Made by a program: the position numbers and the translations under genes. This document shows positions 43,584 to 53,443 of a DNA stretch of 64,000 bases, in pieces. How positions within the stretch are numbered: position 1 is the first letter of the stretch; each line of letters starts with the position of its first letter. The notes below the pieces were generated by a model, which did not search any database, was not told where the DNA came from, and saw only the letters and a list, made by a program, of their open reading frames with translations. The stretch is from the NCBI GenBank assembly GCA_900316955.1, contig ONEX01000007.1, forward strand, positions 62,001 to 126,000. The letters run 5' to 3'. This DNA is from an uncultured Bacteroidales bacterium. Lineage in GTDB: Bacteria; Bacteroidota; Bacteroidia; Bacteroidales; UBA932.

Positions 43584-44927
43584 ATGAACAAGGATTATCT
43601 GATATACAAGCTGGCGGACCGGGTCAAGGCCGCCAGCCGGATCGACAGCTCCCTCTTCCCCCAGTACGGCGTCAAGCGCGGCTTGCGGAACGAGGACGGG
43701 TCGGGTGTCCTGGTGGGCCTGACCAATGTCGGCAACGTCGTCGGCTACCGGCGGGAGGAGGACGGCAGCCTGACGCCCGTGGAAGGAAAGCTCTTCTACC
43801 GCGGGTATGAGCTGAGCGAACTGGTCGCGCCGCTCCGGAAGGAGAAGCGGCTGGGGTTCGAAGAAGTGGCCTACCTGCTGCTTTCCGGCGACCTGCCCGA
43901 CCGGGAGGAACTGGATTCCTTCCGGGAACTCCTGAACTCCAAGATGCCCCTGGACCACCGTTCCCTGGTCCATATCATCGACCTGGAGGGCTCCAACATC
44001 ATGAACATCCTGGCGCGCTGCGTCCTGGAGATGTACACCTTCGACACCAATCCGGAGGACCTGTCCCGGGACAACCTGATGCGCCAGTCCATCGACCTGA
44101 TCGCGAAGTTCCCGACCATCATCGCCTACGCCTACAACTGCTACCGGCATTCCGTGCAGGGGCGGGGACTCCATATCCGCCATCCCAAGGAGAGCCTTTC
44201 CCTGGCCGAGAACTTCCTCTACCTGCTGAAGGGCGATTTCACCCCCCTGGAGGCCCGGATGCTGGACCTGTTGCTGATCACGCAGGCGGAGCACGGCGGT
44301 GGTAACAACTCCACCTTCACGGTCCGCGTGACGAGCTCTTCCCGGACGGACACGTATTCGTCCATCGCCGCAGGCATCGGCTCCCTCAAGGGACGCCTCC
44401 ACGGCGGCGCCAACATCATGGTGGCCGACATGTTCCAGCATCTCCGGGAGGTCATCCGGAACTGGGACGATACGGAGGAGATCGACAGCTACCTGAACCG
44501 GATGCTGGACAAGGACGCGTATGACCAGACGGGGCTCATCTACGGCCTCGGGCACGCGGTCTATACCATCAGCGACCCCCGCGCCGTGAACCTGAAGGAA
44601 CAGGCGCGGCAGCTGGCCGAGGAGAAGGGGCGGATGAAGGAGTACGAGTTCCTGTGCAAGATCGAGGAGCGCGGCCTCGCGTGCATCCGGGCCCGCCGGA
44701 GCACGCCGCGCCCCATCTGCGCCAACCTGGACTTCTATTCCGGCTTCATCTATGAGATGATCGGCATTCCCCGGGAGCTCTATACGCCCATCTTCGCGAT
44801 GTCCCGCATCGTGGGCTGGTGCGCCCACCGGATCGAGGAACTGAATTTCGAAGACAAGCGGATCATCCGTCCGGCCTACATGAACGTGGCCGGCCAGCGG
44901 AAATACGAACCCCTCTCCAAGCGGTAA
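43584..44927 (+). CDS. gltA: Citrate synthase
   Basis: A 447-residue citrate synthase starting next to the icd stop. The catalytic residues are in AEHGGGNNSTF (His), GLGHAVYTISDPRA (His and the Arg block) and NLDFYSGFIYEMIGIP (Asp). It condenses oxaloacetate and acetyl-CoA, feeding the adjacent isocitrate dehydrogenase for glutamate synthesis. Aconitase is not in this window. The N-terminal 50 residues match Bacteroides-type enzymes rather than the short archaeal form. Confidence 0.92.
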   Translation: MNKDYLIYKLADRVKAASRIDSSLFPQYGVKRGLRNEDGSGVLVGLTNVGNVVGYRREEDGSLTPVEGKLFYRGYELSELVAPLRKEKRLGFEEVAYLLLSGDLPDREELDSFRELLNSKMPLDHRSLVHIIDLEGSNIMNILARCVLEMYTFDTNPEDLSRDNLMRQSIDLIAKFPTIIAYAYNCYRHSVQGRGLHIRHPKESLSLAENFLYLLKGDFTPLEARMLDLLLITQAEHGGGNNSTFTVRVTSSSRTDTYSSIAAGIGSLKGRLHGGANIMVADMFQHLREVIRNWDDTEEIDSYLNRMLDKDAYDQTGLIYGLGHAVYTISDPRAVNLKEQARQLAEEKGRMKEYEFLCKIEERGLACIRARRSTPRPICANLDFYSGFIYEMIGIPRELYTPIFAMSRIVGWCAHRIEELNFEDKRIIRPAYMNVAGQRKYEPLSKR

Positions 44928-44947
44928 CAAGCGTCAGTAATAATAAT

Positions 44948-44990
44948 TTCGTTGAAATAGTACAACGAATGGTTAAAATGTGTAACTTTA
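44948..44990 (+). promoter_or_regulatory. Inverted repeat and weak promoter before pntAA
   Basis: TTCGTTG (44948-44954) and CAACGAA (44963-44969) form a perfect 7-bp inverted repeat with an 8-bp spacer. TAACTTTA at 44983-44990 differs at one base from the TAnnTTTG box. It could be the operator of the transhydrogenase operon or a weak end signal for gltA. Confidence 0.45.
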
Positions 44991-45029
44991 ACGGCACATT
45001 TAACTGCATTATTACTAACACTTGCAACT

Positions 45030-46187
45030 ATGATCATCGGTATTCCCAAGGAAATCATGCACGACGAGGCTCGTGTAGCCGCCACACCCGAAACGGTGGG
45101 GAAATTCGTTCAGGACGGTTTTGAGGTGCTCGTGGAGCGCCACGCCGGCGACGGCGCCCTCTATCACGACGAGGATTACATCAAGGCCGGCGCAAGGATC
45201 ATCGACAATCCGCAGGAGATCTACGACCGCGCGGAGATGATCCTCAAGGTCAAGGAACCCTTGATGAACGAGACCTTGCACAAGCACGAAGTGGACATGA
45301 TGCACAAGGGCCAGGTCCTCATCACCTTCATCCACCCGGCCTCCCCGGTGAACCACGAAATGGTGAAGGCCCTCTCCGCCAAGGGCGTCACGGCCATCAC
45401 CCTGGACGGCATTCCGCGCATTTCCCGCGCCCAGAACATGGACGCGCTCACGTCGATGAGCACCTGCGCCGGCTACAAGGGCATCCTGATGGCCGCCAAT
45501 ATGCTCACGACCTTCGTCCCGCCCATGTTCACGGCCGTCGGCCCGATCAAGCCTGCCAAGGTCATGGTCATCGGCGTGGGCGTCGCCGGCCTTCAGGCCC
45601 TCGCGACCGCCAAGCGCCTCGGCGCGATCACCTATGCCGCCGATATCCGTCCCATGGCCTCCGAGAATGCGATGTCCCTGGGCGCGAAGGTGGTCGACAC
45701 CACCGTCCCGCCGGAGCTGGCCATCGCCGAAGGCGGCTACGCCAACCGGCTGCCGGCCGATGTCCTCATCCAGGAGCAGGAAGCCCTGAAGGCGACCATC
45801 CAGGAGATGGACATCGTCTTCTGCTCCGCCCTCATCCCCGGCAAGATCGCCCCGGTCATCATCACGGAAGAGATGGTGAAGGGCATGAAGAAGGGGTCCG
45901 TCATCGTGGACATCTCCATCGACCAGGGCGGCAACTGCGAGCTCACCCCGAAGGGCGGCATCGAGACCAAGTACGGCGTGACGCTGATGGGGGTGAAGAA
46001 CATCCCCGGCCTCCTGCCGACGAGCTCCACCTGGATGTTCTCCAACAACCTCTACAACCTCGTGCGCTACCTGGTCAAGGACGGCAAGGTCGTCCTGGAC
46101 CGCAGCGACGAGATCGTCCAGAAGTCGCTGGTGTGCATCGACGGCCAGCTGGTCCATCAGGGCGCCCGCGAAGCCATGGGCTTATGA
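45030..46187 (+). CDS. pntAA: NAD(P) transhydrogenase subunit alpha part 1 (NAD-binding domain I)
   Basis: A 385-residue soluble domain I. It starts MIIGIPKEIMHDEARVAATP, with the NAD-binding VMVIGVGVAGLQALATAKRLGA and the RQD-loop region replaced by GNCELTPKG. It binds NAD(H) and passes hydride to NADP in domain III. The stop overlaps the next ATG (ATGA). The split alpha subunit is common outside enterobacteria. Confidence 0.9.
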   Translation: MIIGIPKEIMHDEARVAATPETVGKFVQDGFEVLVERHAGDGALYHDEDYIKAGARIIDNPQEIYDRAEMILKVKEPLMNETLHKHEVDMMHKGQVLITFIHPASPVNHEMVKALSAKGVTAITLDGIPRISRAQNMDALTSMSTCAGYKGILMAANMLTTFVPPMFTAVGPIKPAKVMVIGVGVAGLQALATAKRLGAITYAADIRPMASENAMSLGAKVVDTTVPPELAIAEGGYANRLPADVLIQEQEALKATIQEMDIVFCSALIPGKIAPVIITEEMVKGMKKGSVIVDISIDQGGNCELTPKGGIETKYGVTLMGVKNIPGLLPTSSTWMFSNNLYNLVRYLVKDGKVVLDRSDEIVQKSLVCIDGQLVHQGAREAMGL

Positions 46188-46480
46188 TCCACCCGCTGAT
46201 CCTCGTCGCAGTCTTTGTCGTGAGCGCGGTCCTGGGGTATTTCATCATCAGGACCGTGCCCAGCCTGCTCCATACGCCGCTGATGTCCGGGATGAACGCC
46301 CTGTCCGGGGTGACGATCGTCGGCGCCATCGTGGCGACGGGCGTCGCTTTCCTCGCCGGGGACGGCTTCTGGGCCCAGCTCGCCGGCGGCCTGGCCATCG
46401 TGCTGGCGGCGATCAATGTGTTCGGCGGCTTCGGCGTGACGCACCGGATGCTGAAGATGTTCGACAAGAAAAAGAAGTAG
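46184..46480 (+). CDS. pntAB: NAD(P) transhydrogenase subunit alpha part 2 (membrane)
   Basis: A 98-residue membrane protein with three helices (LILVAVFVVSAVLGYFII; VTIVGAIVATGVAFLAG; AGGLAIVLAAINVFGGFGVTHRML). The last block is the conserved end of the PntAB half of domain II. It pairs with pntB to form the proton channel. Confidence 0.88.
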   Translation: MIHPLILVAVFVVSAVLGYFIIRTVPSLLHTPLMSGMNALSGVTIVGAIVATGVAFLAGDGFWAQLAGGLAIVLAAINVFGGFGVTHRMLKMFDKKKK

Positions 46481-46483
46481 GGG

Positions 46484-47992
<1,509 letters not shown>

Positions 47993-48005
47993 AGCGTCTT
48001 TTAAG

Positions 48006-48050
48006 CACGAAATAAAGGAACCGGCTCGGGACGAGTCGGTTCCTTTCGTG
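48006..48050. terminator. Strong bidirectional hairpin terminator
   Basis: A 15-bp stem: 48014-48028 (AAAGGAACCG...) pairs with 48032-48046 (...CGGTTCCTTT) around 3 nt, extended by CACGA/TCGTG outside. It lies between convergent pntB and the carboxylesterase gene and can stop both. Confidence 0.8.
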
Positions 48051-48089
48051 TGTAGAAGCTCCGGGCCCCTTTCCCGGTCCCGAAAACAA

Positions 48090-49658
48090 TCACCAGTATT
48101 TCAACATTACGGCGTCGTGGTTCTTCTTGAGTTCCGGGGTGTTGTCCAGCACCATCGTGGGATTCTCGTCCGGATTGAACGGCTCCCAGGCGGGCAGTTC
48201 CTTGCAGTTCGGGTTTCCGGTCTTGATGAAAGCGATCCAGGCGCTGCTGACTTTGTCGGCCATCCGGTAGGCCTCTTCTGTCCCGCCGGTCATCTCCCGC
48301 TGGCTGGCCACATTGTTGAACATGAACGGAAGTTCCATCCCGTGGCAGGCGGCAAGCGCTCCGTCATTGACGGCCGATTTCCAGGCGAAGAGATAGACAT
48401 AGGCGTCGGCGCCGCCCAGGGCATGTTTGGCCGTGGCCTGGCGGATGACGTTGGCGCGGGTCCGGAAGTCCGTATTGACCAATTCTTTAGGCGCCTGCCC
48501 CGGATACACGGACTCGAAATCCCGGAGGAAAGCCTCGAACTTCTCCTCGCCCAGTCGCGGAAGCAGCGCCGCCCGGACCTGGTCCATGGAAAGAGGAATG
48601 TCGTTGGTATAGCAGAACTCGTTGAGGTTGGACCCGATCAGCATGGGCACCTCGGCGCTGCACTCCGCCGCAACAGGATCGAACGGATGCTGCACCAGAT
48701 ACTTCCCGTCCACGACGGGGGAGAAGCCGCCCCGGCCGAGCCGGCGTGACGCCCGGTTCCCGGCGGCCACGAGCTCTTCGTAGGAGAACGTGTCCAGGTC
48801 CACGTCCGGTCCCGGCTTCAGCCCCAGCTCTTCCACGACCGCCAGCCCTAGGGCCCGGCTCTGCGCGGGCTCCTGCTGGCGCAGCGTGGAGCCGCTCTGC
48901 ACGATGGCCCGGTGGAAAAGGCCTTTCGCGGAGGGCATCGCCATCAGGGTGGAAGTCTTGCCGCCACCGCCGCTCTGCCCGCCGATCGTGACGCAGCCCG
49001 GGTCTCCTCCAAAGGCCTCGATATGGTCCCGTACCCACTCCAGGGCCTTCACCAGGTCTTGCTGGCCCAGGTTGACGGATTCGGCATACTTCCCGCCCAA
49101 GGCGGTCAGGTCCAGATAGCCCAGGATGTTGAGGCGATGATTGACCGTGACCACCACGATGTCTCCTTTCCTGGCCAGCGCCGTCCCTTCCTGCGCCGGC
49201 AGGAAAATGGCGGATCCGGAAGAATACCCCCCGCCATGGAACCATACGAATACCGGACGCTTCCTGTCGTCCAGGCCCGGCGTCCATATATTGAGCCGCT
49301 GGCAGTCCTCGGAACTCTTTTCATTCTTGAACTGGAAGCCGAAGTCATAGTCGCTGGGCTGGCCGCCCCAGTTCATGTTCTGGCCCTGGCGGGCCTGCGG
49401 GCCGTACACCTGGGTTTTCCTGACACCCTCCCATGGGGCGGGGTCCGTGGGCGGCATGAACCGGTCGGCCTTGGCATAAGGGACGCCTTTGAAGGTATAG
49501 ATCCCGGCATCGTTGTACCCCATGATCTTCCCGGCTCCGGTTTCCACGATACAATCGTCCCCGGTCGTTATGGGGCCGGTTCCTGAGACTTGGCCGTTGT
49601 TCTTGCAGGCGCCCAGGATCATCAGGACTCCCACCGCGGTAAACAATGTTCTTCTCAT
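48090..49658 (-). CDS. Type B carboxylesterase lipoprotein
   Basis: A 522-residue lipoprotein. The start at 49658 yields MRRTLFTAVGVLMILGAC; upstream in-frame codons are not credible. It contains TFKGVPYAKADRF, SEDCQRLNIWTPG, VFVWFHGGGYSSGS (oxyanion hole) and the nucleophile in IGGQSGGGG (family GESAG; Gln replaces the usual Glu before Ser). The third triad residue His is in ACHGMELPF. It hydrolyses carboxylic esters, possibly from plant or xenobiotic compounds. It is monocistronic. Confidence 0.88.
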   Translation of the reverse strand: MRRTLFTAVGVLMILGACKNNGQVSGTGPITTGDDCIVETGAGKIMGYNDAGIYTFKGVPYAKADRFMPPTDPAPWEGVRKTQVYGPQARQGQNMNWGGQPSDYDFGFQFKNEKSSEDCQRLNIWTPGLDDRKRPVFVWFHGGGYSSGSAIFLPAQEGTALARKGDIVVVTVNHRLNILGYLDLTALGGKYAESVNLGQQDLVKALEWVRDHIEAFGGDPGCVTIGGQSGGGGKTSTLMAMPSAKGLFHRAIVQSGSTLRQQEPAQSRALGLAVVEELGLKPGPDVDLDTFSYEELVAAGNRASRRLGRGGFSPVVDGKYLVQHPFDPVAAECSAEVPMLIGSNLNEFCYTNDIPLSMDQVRAALLPRLGEEKFEAFLRDFESVYPGQAPKELVNTDFRTRANVIRQATAKHALGGADAYVYLFAWKSAVNDGALAACHGMELPFMFNNVASQREMTGGTEEAYRMADKVSSAWIAFIKTGNPNCKELPAWEPFNPDENPTMVLDNTPELKKNHDAVMLKYW

Positions 49659-49966
49659 GTCGCTTGATGTTTTAGTGTTCAATGACTTACTGACAAAGAT
49701 AAGAAAGTTTTTGGAAGAAAAGCCGGATCTCGGGGAAGCGCTACATAGAGTCTTCCGTAGTTGCGCTTTTCCAAGAAAAATCAAACATAAAAAGGACGCT
49801 TTTCTAAGTCTGGGATGCTGGCATTTGGTTATTTGGCGTGATTTCGTTTGGTCATTTGGCGGTTTTGGGGCTGTGTGGAGAATCCTCTCGAAACTGACCC
49901 GGGTTGGTGGATCACTTTCAAAAGAGAACGACCGGGTCACTTTGCGTAGGAATTTCCAATTTATAC
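49659..49966. other. Intergenic stretch with promoter and inverted repeat at a composition border
   Basis: On the minus strand a TATCTTTG box (49694-49701) lies upstream of the carboxylesterase gene. Further right, TGACCCGG and CCGGGTCA (near 49898 and 49931) form an 8-bp inverted repeat with a 25-bp loop, and the stretch 49826-49865 has five TTTGG words. Base composition changes here from GC-rich to the AT-rich island on the right, so a junction is likely near this point. Confidence 0.45.
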
Positions 49967-50734
49967 TTATAGTATCTCTTTAAACTCCATGATATCCAGC
50001 ATCGAGAATAGAATACCGTCTATCTCGGAATTCCAGCTCTGGTGGAAGTGACCGTAATACCAATGGGACACTGGATGTCCGGCTGATTTGAGATGGGAGT
50101 GAATCTGGTCCATAGTCTCTCGCTCTTTAGCGCAGTCCGCCGGAATATCCGGGTCCAGTTCTGCCCATTCGGTTAAACCATCCTTCAAAATTAGCTCGCA
50201 AAAGGATGGTGCCGTGTGAGTGATGACCGTGTCGATCTTGAGTTCTTGACAGATGCTGTCCAGCTTTTCCTTGTCATAGACGGGCATTTCGTCGGTCCAG
50301 TATGATGCGACACCGGAGAGCAGATGCCGAGAATCGTGCTTCTTCCGGTAATCCCGGTCTATGCTGACGGCACCGCCGACGCATAGGATATTGTGTCCGC
50401 AAGCTTGGATGACACTGTAATCTGGAATGCAGCGGAATCGCTCGTGATGAATACGCTCTTCCTGGAAATATGCTGGGTCATCGTGATTCCCCCGGATCAT
50501 CACAACCCAATTGTTCGCCTTGCTCAACCTTGAGGAATTGCGATTGTACACATTGTCATAGTATCCCGGCTTATCGAACCCAAAACCGCAGTCCCCAGCA
50601 ATAATAAGCACGGTATCCGTCATTTGATACTGATAGCACAACTTATATAGCACGGCATTGAAATCGCCGTGAATATCGCCGCAAACAACTATGCTTTTGG
50701 CTTCTGGAAAGGAGTATGTGCTAAAAGATCCCAT
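49967..50734 (-). CDS. Calcineurin-like metallophosphoesterase, third gene of the AbiE operon
   Basis: A 255-residue protein with the full metallophosphoesterase motif set: VVCGDIHGDF, IIAGDCGFG, IRGNHDDPAYF, THTAPS and YYGHFHQSW. No signal peptide, so it is cytoplasmic. Such enzymes hydrolyse phosphodiesters or phosphomonoesters; substrates range from proteins to nucleotides. It starts 4 bp after the abiEii stop, so it belongs to the same transcript as the toxin-antitoxin pair and may modify or reset the toxin's product (inference). Confidence 0.85.
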   Translation of the reverse strand: MGSFSTYSFPEAKSIVVCGDIHGDFNAVLYKLCYQYQMTDTVLIIAGDCGFGFDKPGYYDNVYNRNSSRLSKANNWVVMIRGNHDDPAYFQEERIHHERFRCIPDYSVIQACGHNILCVGGAVSIDRDYRKKHDSRHLLSGVASYWTDEMPVYDKEKLDSICQELKIDTVITHTAPSFCELILKDGLTEWAELDPDIPADCAKERETMDQIHSHLKSAGHPVSHWYYGHFHQSWNSEIDGILFSMLDIMEFKEIL

Positions 50735-50738
50735 TGTG

Positions 50739-51611
50739 TCAGTGGTTAAGGTTCTTCCAGTACGGAAGGAGTTTTTCCTGAAGATATGTAACTACTTCAG
50801 AAAACTGAAGGTCTGACTTACTCGTGATCTTTTTGATAAATGCGCGCCACCTTGTCTCCATCTGCGGATTGGTCCCGAAGTTGTCCCTGAAGAACATCGT
50901 GTCAGGGTCATAGGGCGTGTGCCTGTTTTCAAAAGTTCTTGCAATGGCTTCCTGCAATACATCGGGATCCAAATTCCGAGTCTTCAGTATCTGATACAGA
51001 TCATAATAATCCTTCATTCGACTGCTCTGATCTGCGAGGTCAACGACCGCATGCAGTTTCTCAGCAACGACGGTTTCTAGAGAATAAGCAAGGATGCTTG
51101 CTCTTGGAAGATGCTCAAGGAGAGCCGGGTAGTCAAGGTCTACGGGAGCCGGTGTCACAATGTCACCGAATCCGATATCCATCGTCAAGACCTGAGAAAC
51201 CGTATCCATTGATACAGGAATGCTCAATCTCACTCCGTGGTAGTCCTTTAGTTCTGATATGTTCTTAGATGTGATATGCTCTACATCAAATACTACAGCG
51301 TCCTCTTCGCAAGGGCAGGAACATATTTCCCGGAAGGCGGCAACGATTCTTTCGCCATCATTGCTGATATTATTACCAAGGAAATCTATGTCCAACGTAG
51401 GTCTTGCCGCAAAGCCTTCATGTGCGTACATCAAGGCTCCACCTTTCAGATAGAAATTCTGGCGATATCCAGATAGGGAAATCCTATAAATCAATCTTTC
51501 CTGGAAGTATCTAGTCAGGACCGTCTGGTAGTAGACGTCCTCATTCTTTGCAATGTTCAGAAGTTTGCTCCGGATCGATTTCCCGTAATTCTTAATAATG
51601 TCTTGGCTCAT
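50739..51611 (-). CDS. abiEii: AbiEii nucleotidyltransferase toxin
   Basis: A 290-residue protein. The nucleotidyltransferase active site is FYLKGGALMYAHEGFAARPTLDIDFLG (Gly-Gly, then Asp-x-Asp), and VAEKLHAVVDLADQSSRMKDYYDL is the conserved helical block that follows. AbiEii family members transfer nucleotides to tRNA or other targets and block growth in phage-infected cells. It is coupled by an ATGA overlap to the antitoxin. Confidence 0.88.
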   Translation of the reverse strand: MSQDIIKNYGKSIRSKLLNIAKNEDVYYQTVLTRYFQERLIYRISLSGYRQNFYLKGGALMYAHEGFAARPTLDIDFLGNNISNDGERIVAAFREICSCPCEEDAVVFDVEHITSKNISELKDYHGVRLSIPVSMDTVSQVLTMDIGFGDIVTPAPVDLDYPALLEHLPRASILAYSLETVVAEKLHAVVDLADQSSRMKDYYDLYQILKTRNLDPDVLQEAIARTFENRHTPYDPDTMFFRDNFGTNPQMETRWRAFIKKITSKSDLQFSEVVTYLQEKLLPYWKNLNH

Positions 51612-52171
51612 AGTTTGACTTCCAGATATTTTTCCAGGATGGCGGACACCCTGAGAGTCCGCGCATAGTCCATCAGTCTCGAGATATTCCTTTCCGGGCG
51701 CTCCAGGTAATTGTTGATTATCTCAGAACACACATCCATTCCCACTTTGTTTCTGAACTTTACGGCGTCGCATACGCATCTCTCCACGTCATAAACATTG
51801 ACTGAAAAACCGTCAATAGTCATCTGTGATACGCCGACATTCAGGACCTTGTCGGTGTAATAATGAATCTCCATTTGCGGAAAAGCAGGAACAGTTATCT
51901 TTTTGTTTCTTCTGACAGCGACATGAAAGGCTTGGGGCATAGATGTGGTCAGCCTGTGAATACTCCAGGCAGACCATAGACACAGGATGCCGTCCGGAAC
52001 GATGGAATTAATGTCTATCATATTACCGCTCAGTTGCTCAGAGGTGGCATAGACGCCGCGACGAACCTGAATAAGTTCACCTTGCCTAGCCTTTTCAAGC
52101 ATCTTGTAGTACTCTGTCCGTCCGTGTTTTTTCACGGAGGAAGATGAAATAAACTGTTCTCTATCGCTCAT
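51608..52171 (-). CDS. abiEi: AbiEi-type antitoxin/autorepressor
   Basis: A 187-residue protein starting MSDREQFISSS at 52171. The N-terminus has a winged-helix (EYYKMLEKARQGELIQVRRGVYAT) and the C-terminal domain has the AbiEi pattern VNVYDVERCVCDAVKFRNK. AbiEi binds inverted repeats in its own promoter and counteracts AbiEii without direct contact in the known system. A candidate operator lies upstream at 52190-52233. Confidence 0.8.
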   Translation of the reverse strand: MSDREQFISSSSVKKHGRTEYYKMLEKARQGELIQVRRGVYATSEQLSGNMIDINSIVPDGILCLWSAWSIHRLTTSMPQAFHVAVRRNKKITVPAFPQMEIHYYTDKVLNVGVSQMTIDGFSVNVYDVERCVCDAVKFRNKVGMDVCSEIINNYLERPERNISRLMDYARTLRVSAILEKYLEVKL

Positions 52172-52189
52172 TTCGCTTTTGGTAATTCT

Positions 52190-52233
52190 GTACAAATATA
52201 CCACAAAAATCATAATTTGTATCAAGTTTGTAC
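52190..52233 (-). promoter_or_regulatory. AbiE promoter and candidate operator
   Basis: GTACAAA (52190-52196) and TTTGTAC (52227-52233) form an inverted repeat separated by 30 bp. The -7 box TATATTTG (minus strand, 52193-52200) overlaps the left arm, so a protein bound to both arms would block transcription. AbiEi-type autorepression fits. Confidence 0.55.
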
Positions 52234-52239
52234 GAATAA

Positions 52240-52665
52240 ATGGGAATAAACCAGTCTGGCATCCGGGCAAAGACCGCCGCCGAGGAGGTCAACCGCCTGC
52301 GGAACTGGAAACGCACGAAGGAAAGGTTCGAGGAGAACAAGGCCCGCATCAAGAAGGATTGCCTCGCGGTCCTGTCAGGAATGTCGGCCTTCTCCTGGGA
52401 GAAGTATTCTGCTGCGCTGGAAGCCAAAGGATACAAGGTCAAGCTGAAAATGGATGCTTCGGTGGCGGTCCGTGGATATACGATTCAGAGCGGGAACTCT
52501 GTCTATAAGTCATCCGTCATTGGTCGTGACTTGACGCCATCCCGAATCCAGGAGACCTGGAAGAAGATGCGTCCGGAGAACAGATACGGACAGATGACTC
52601 CATCGGAGCGCGTCGCATTTGCCACGTCCGATGAAGGGAAAGATTATCTCTTCCCTTGGGAATAA
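52240..52665 (+). pseudogene. C-terminal fragment of a mobilisation relaxase
   Basis: The 141-residue frame reads ALEAKGYKVKLKMDASVAVRGYTIQSGNS and SSVIGRDLTPSRIQETW, the typical C-terminal block of Bacteroidetes MobB-type relaxases. The N-terminal nuclease domain with its catalytic Tyr and His triad is absent, and the apparent start at 52240 falls in the AbiE control region. This looks like the end of a relaxase gene truncated when the AbiE unit was inserted or the element decayed. The family assignment is by eye. Confidence 0.55.
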
Positions 52666-52982
52666 CCTTGAATGGGAAGAGATATGAAACGAAAGCTTCC
52701 GGGAAAGCCGTAAAGGCCTTTTATGAAGAGAGCAGAGCGATCGAGTGGACCCATTCTCCCGAGGAGACTGGCAACATCTTTCGAACAGCATTTCTTCTGT
52801 TCGTCGGGCAAGTCGATGCCGCCACCTCCTTCGCACAAAACTGCGGAGGCGGAGGATCCGCCCCCGACCCCAACTGGGATCGTGACAAGAACGAGGATGA
52901 CATTCTCTGGGCACACCGTTGCTTCCGCAAGGCACGGGAGATGGTTACTACGCCGGTAGTGAGGTGGGGTAGAAGGCGATGA
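52656..52982 (+). CDS. Mobilisable-element accessory protein, unknown function
   Basis: A 108-residue frame overlapping the relaxase fragment by 10 bp; the start (TTG at 52656) is uncertain. LNGKRYETKASGKAVKAFYEES is followed by a Gly-rich turn (QNCGGGGSAPDP) and a charged C-terminus (WDRDKNEDDILWAHRCFRKA). Small proteins with this Gly-rich and W-G-x-D-x-x-E-D-D pattern often follow relaxases in Bacteroidetes mobilisable transposons. The function is unknown. Confidence 0.45.
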   Translation: MGITLNGKRYETKASGKAVKAFYEESRAIEWTHSPEETGNIFRTAFLLFVGQVDAATSFAQNCGGGGSAPDPNWDRDKNEDDILWAHRCFRKAREMVTTPVVRWGRRR

Positions 52983-52998
52983 GCCTAATTAACGTGTT

Positions 52999-53085
52999 GA
53001 ACTGCCAGGATATTCTTGGCAGTTCATTGTTTATCAGTGGTTGTTTCCAAAATGGAAAGAACCACGACTGTTTCCATTTTGGAAA
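52999..53085 (+). repeat. Hairpin plus paired inverted dyads
   Basis: GAACTGCCA (52999-53007) and TGGCAGTTC (53017-53025) form a 9-bp hairpin just after the mobilisation gene, a probable terminator without a strong T-run. Then TTTCCAAAATGGAAA (53044-53058) and TTTCCATTTTGGAAA (53071-53085) are each dyad-symmetric and are exact reverse complements of one another. The first is also nested in GTGGTT...AACCAC (53037-53065). They may be operator sites. Confidence 0.6.
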
Positions 53086-53153
53086 TAGTCGCCTCTTCTT
53101 GTCAAAAACATAAAGAAAGCGTTATTAGAAAGTCTTGTATGGGAATAATTTGT

Positions 53154-53161
53154 TAAATTTG
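53154..53161 (+). promoter_or_regulatory. -7 box for the mod-res transcript
   Basis: TAAATTTG is a perfect TAnnTTTG; a weak CTTG lies at 53134-53137. Transcription would begin near 53168, giving a leader of about 275 nt before mod. Confidence 0.55.
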
Positions 53162-53167
53162 TAACTG

Positions 53168-53443
53168 CAATCCCACGGGAAAGCATTTACATACCGAAAG
53201 CGTTAGCTTTATTCCGTGTCGGCGAATCTCGACAATTCATAATTGATACAGGAATAATGTACGACGCTTGCGCGGCTATATTATGGGCTTCGGCTCACAC
53301 TATAGCAGTGCGAGCCGAATTGTACTTATTCGTATCAAAGGGAGTCGAGACCCGGCCGACACAGTAAGATGCTAAGGAGGCTCGCACTTTCGCGTATTTG
53401 AGCGAACCAATTGCCTGTCGGGCCCGGGCGCAGAATAAATCAG
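53168..53443 (+). ncRNA. Long structured 5' leader of the type III mod gene
   Basis: Nested complementary arms are visible. Outer stem: 53216-53223 GTGTCGGC and 53227-53233 TCTCGAC pair with 53355-53362 GCCGACAC and 53344-53350 GTCGAGA. Middle stem: 53243-53262 (TTGATAC, GAATAA, GTAC) pairs with 53322-53338 (GTAC, TTATTC, GTATCAA). Inner hairpin: GGCTC.CAC (53292-53300) pairs with GTG.GAGCC (53308-53316). In addition, AGTGCGAGCC (53307-53316) is perfectly complementary to GGCTCGCACT (53379-53388), so a second fold or pseudoknot is possible close to the start codon at 53444. I do not recognise a known riboswitch class. It could be a regulatory leader or a stand-alone RNA. Confidence 0.65.

Noticed and set aside
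53168-53443. Retron or group II intron RNA
   Set aside because: The nested stems suggested a retron-like RNA, but no reverse transcriptase is in the window and the catalytic intron domain V is not seen. The RNA lies directly before mod.
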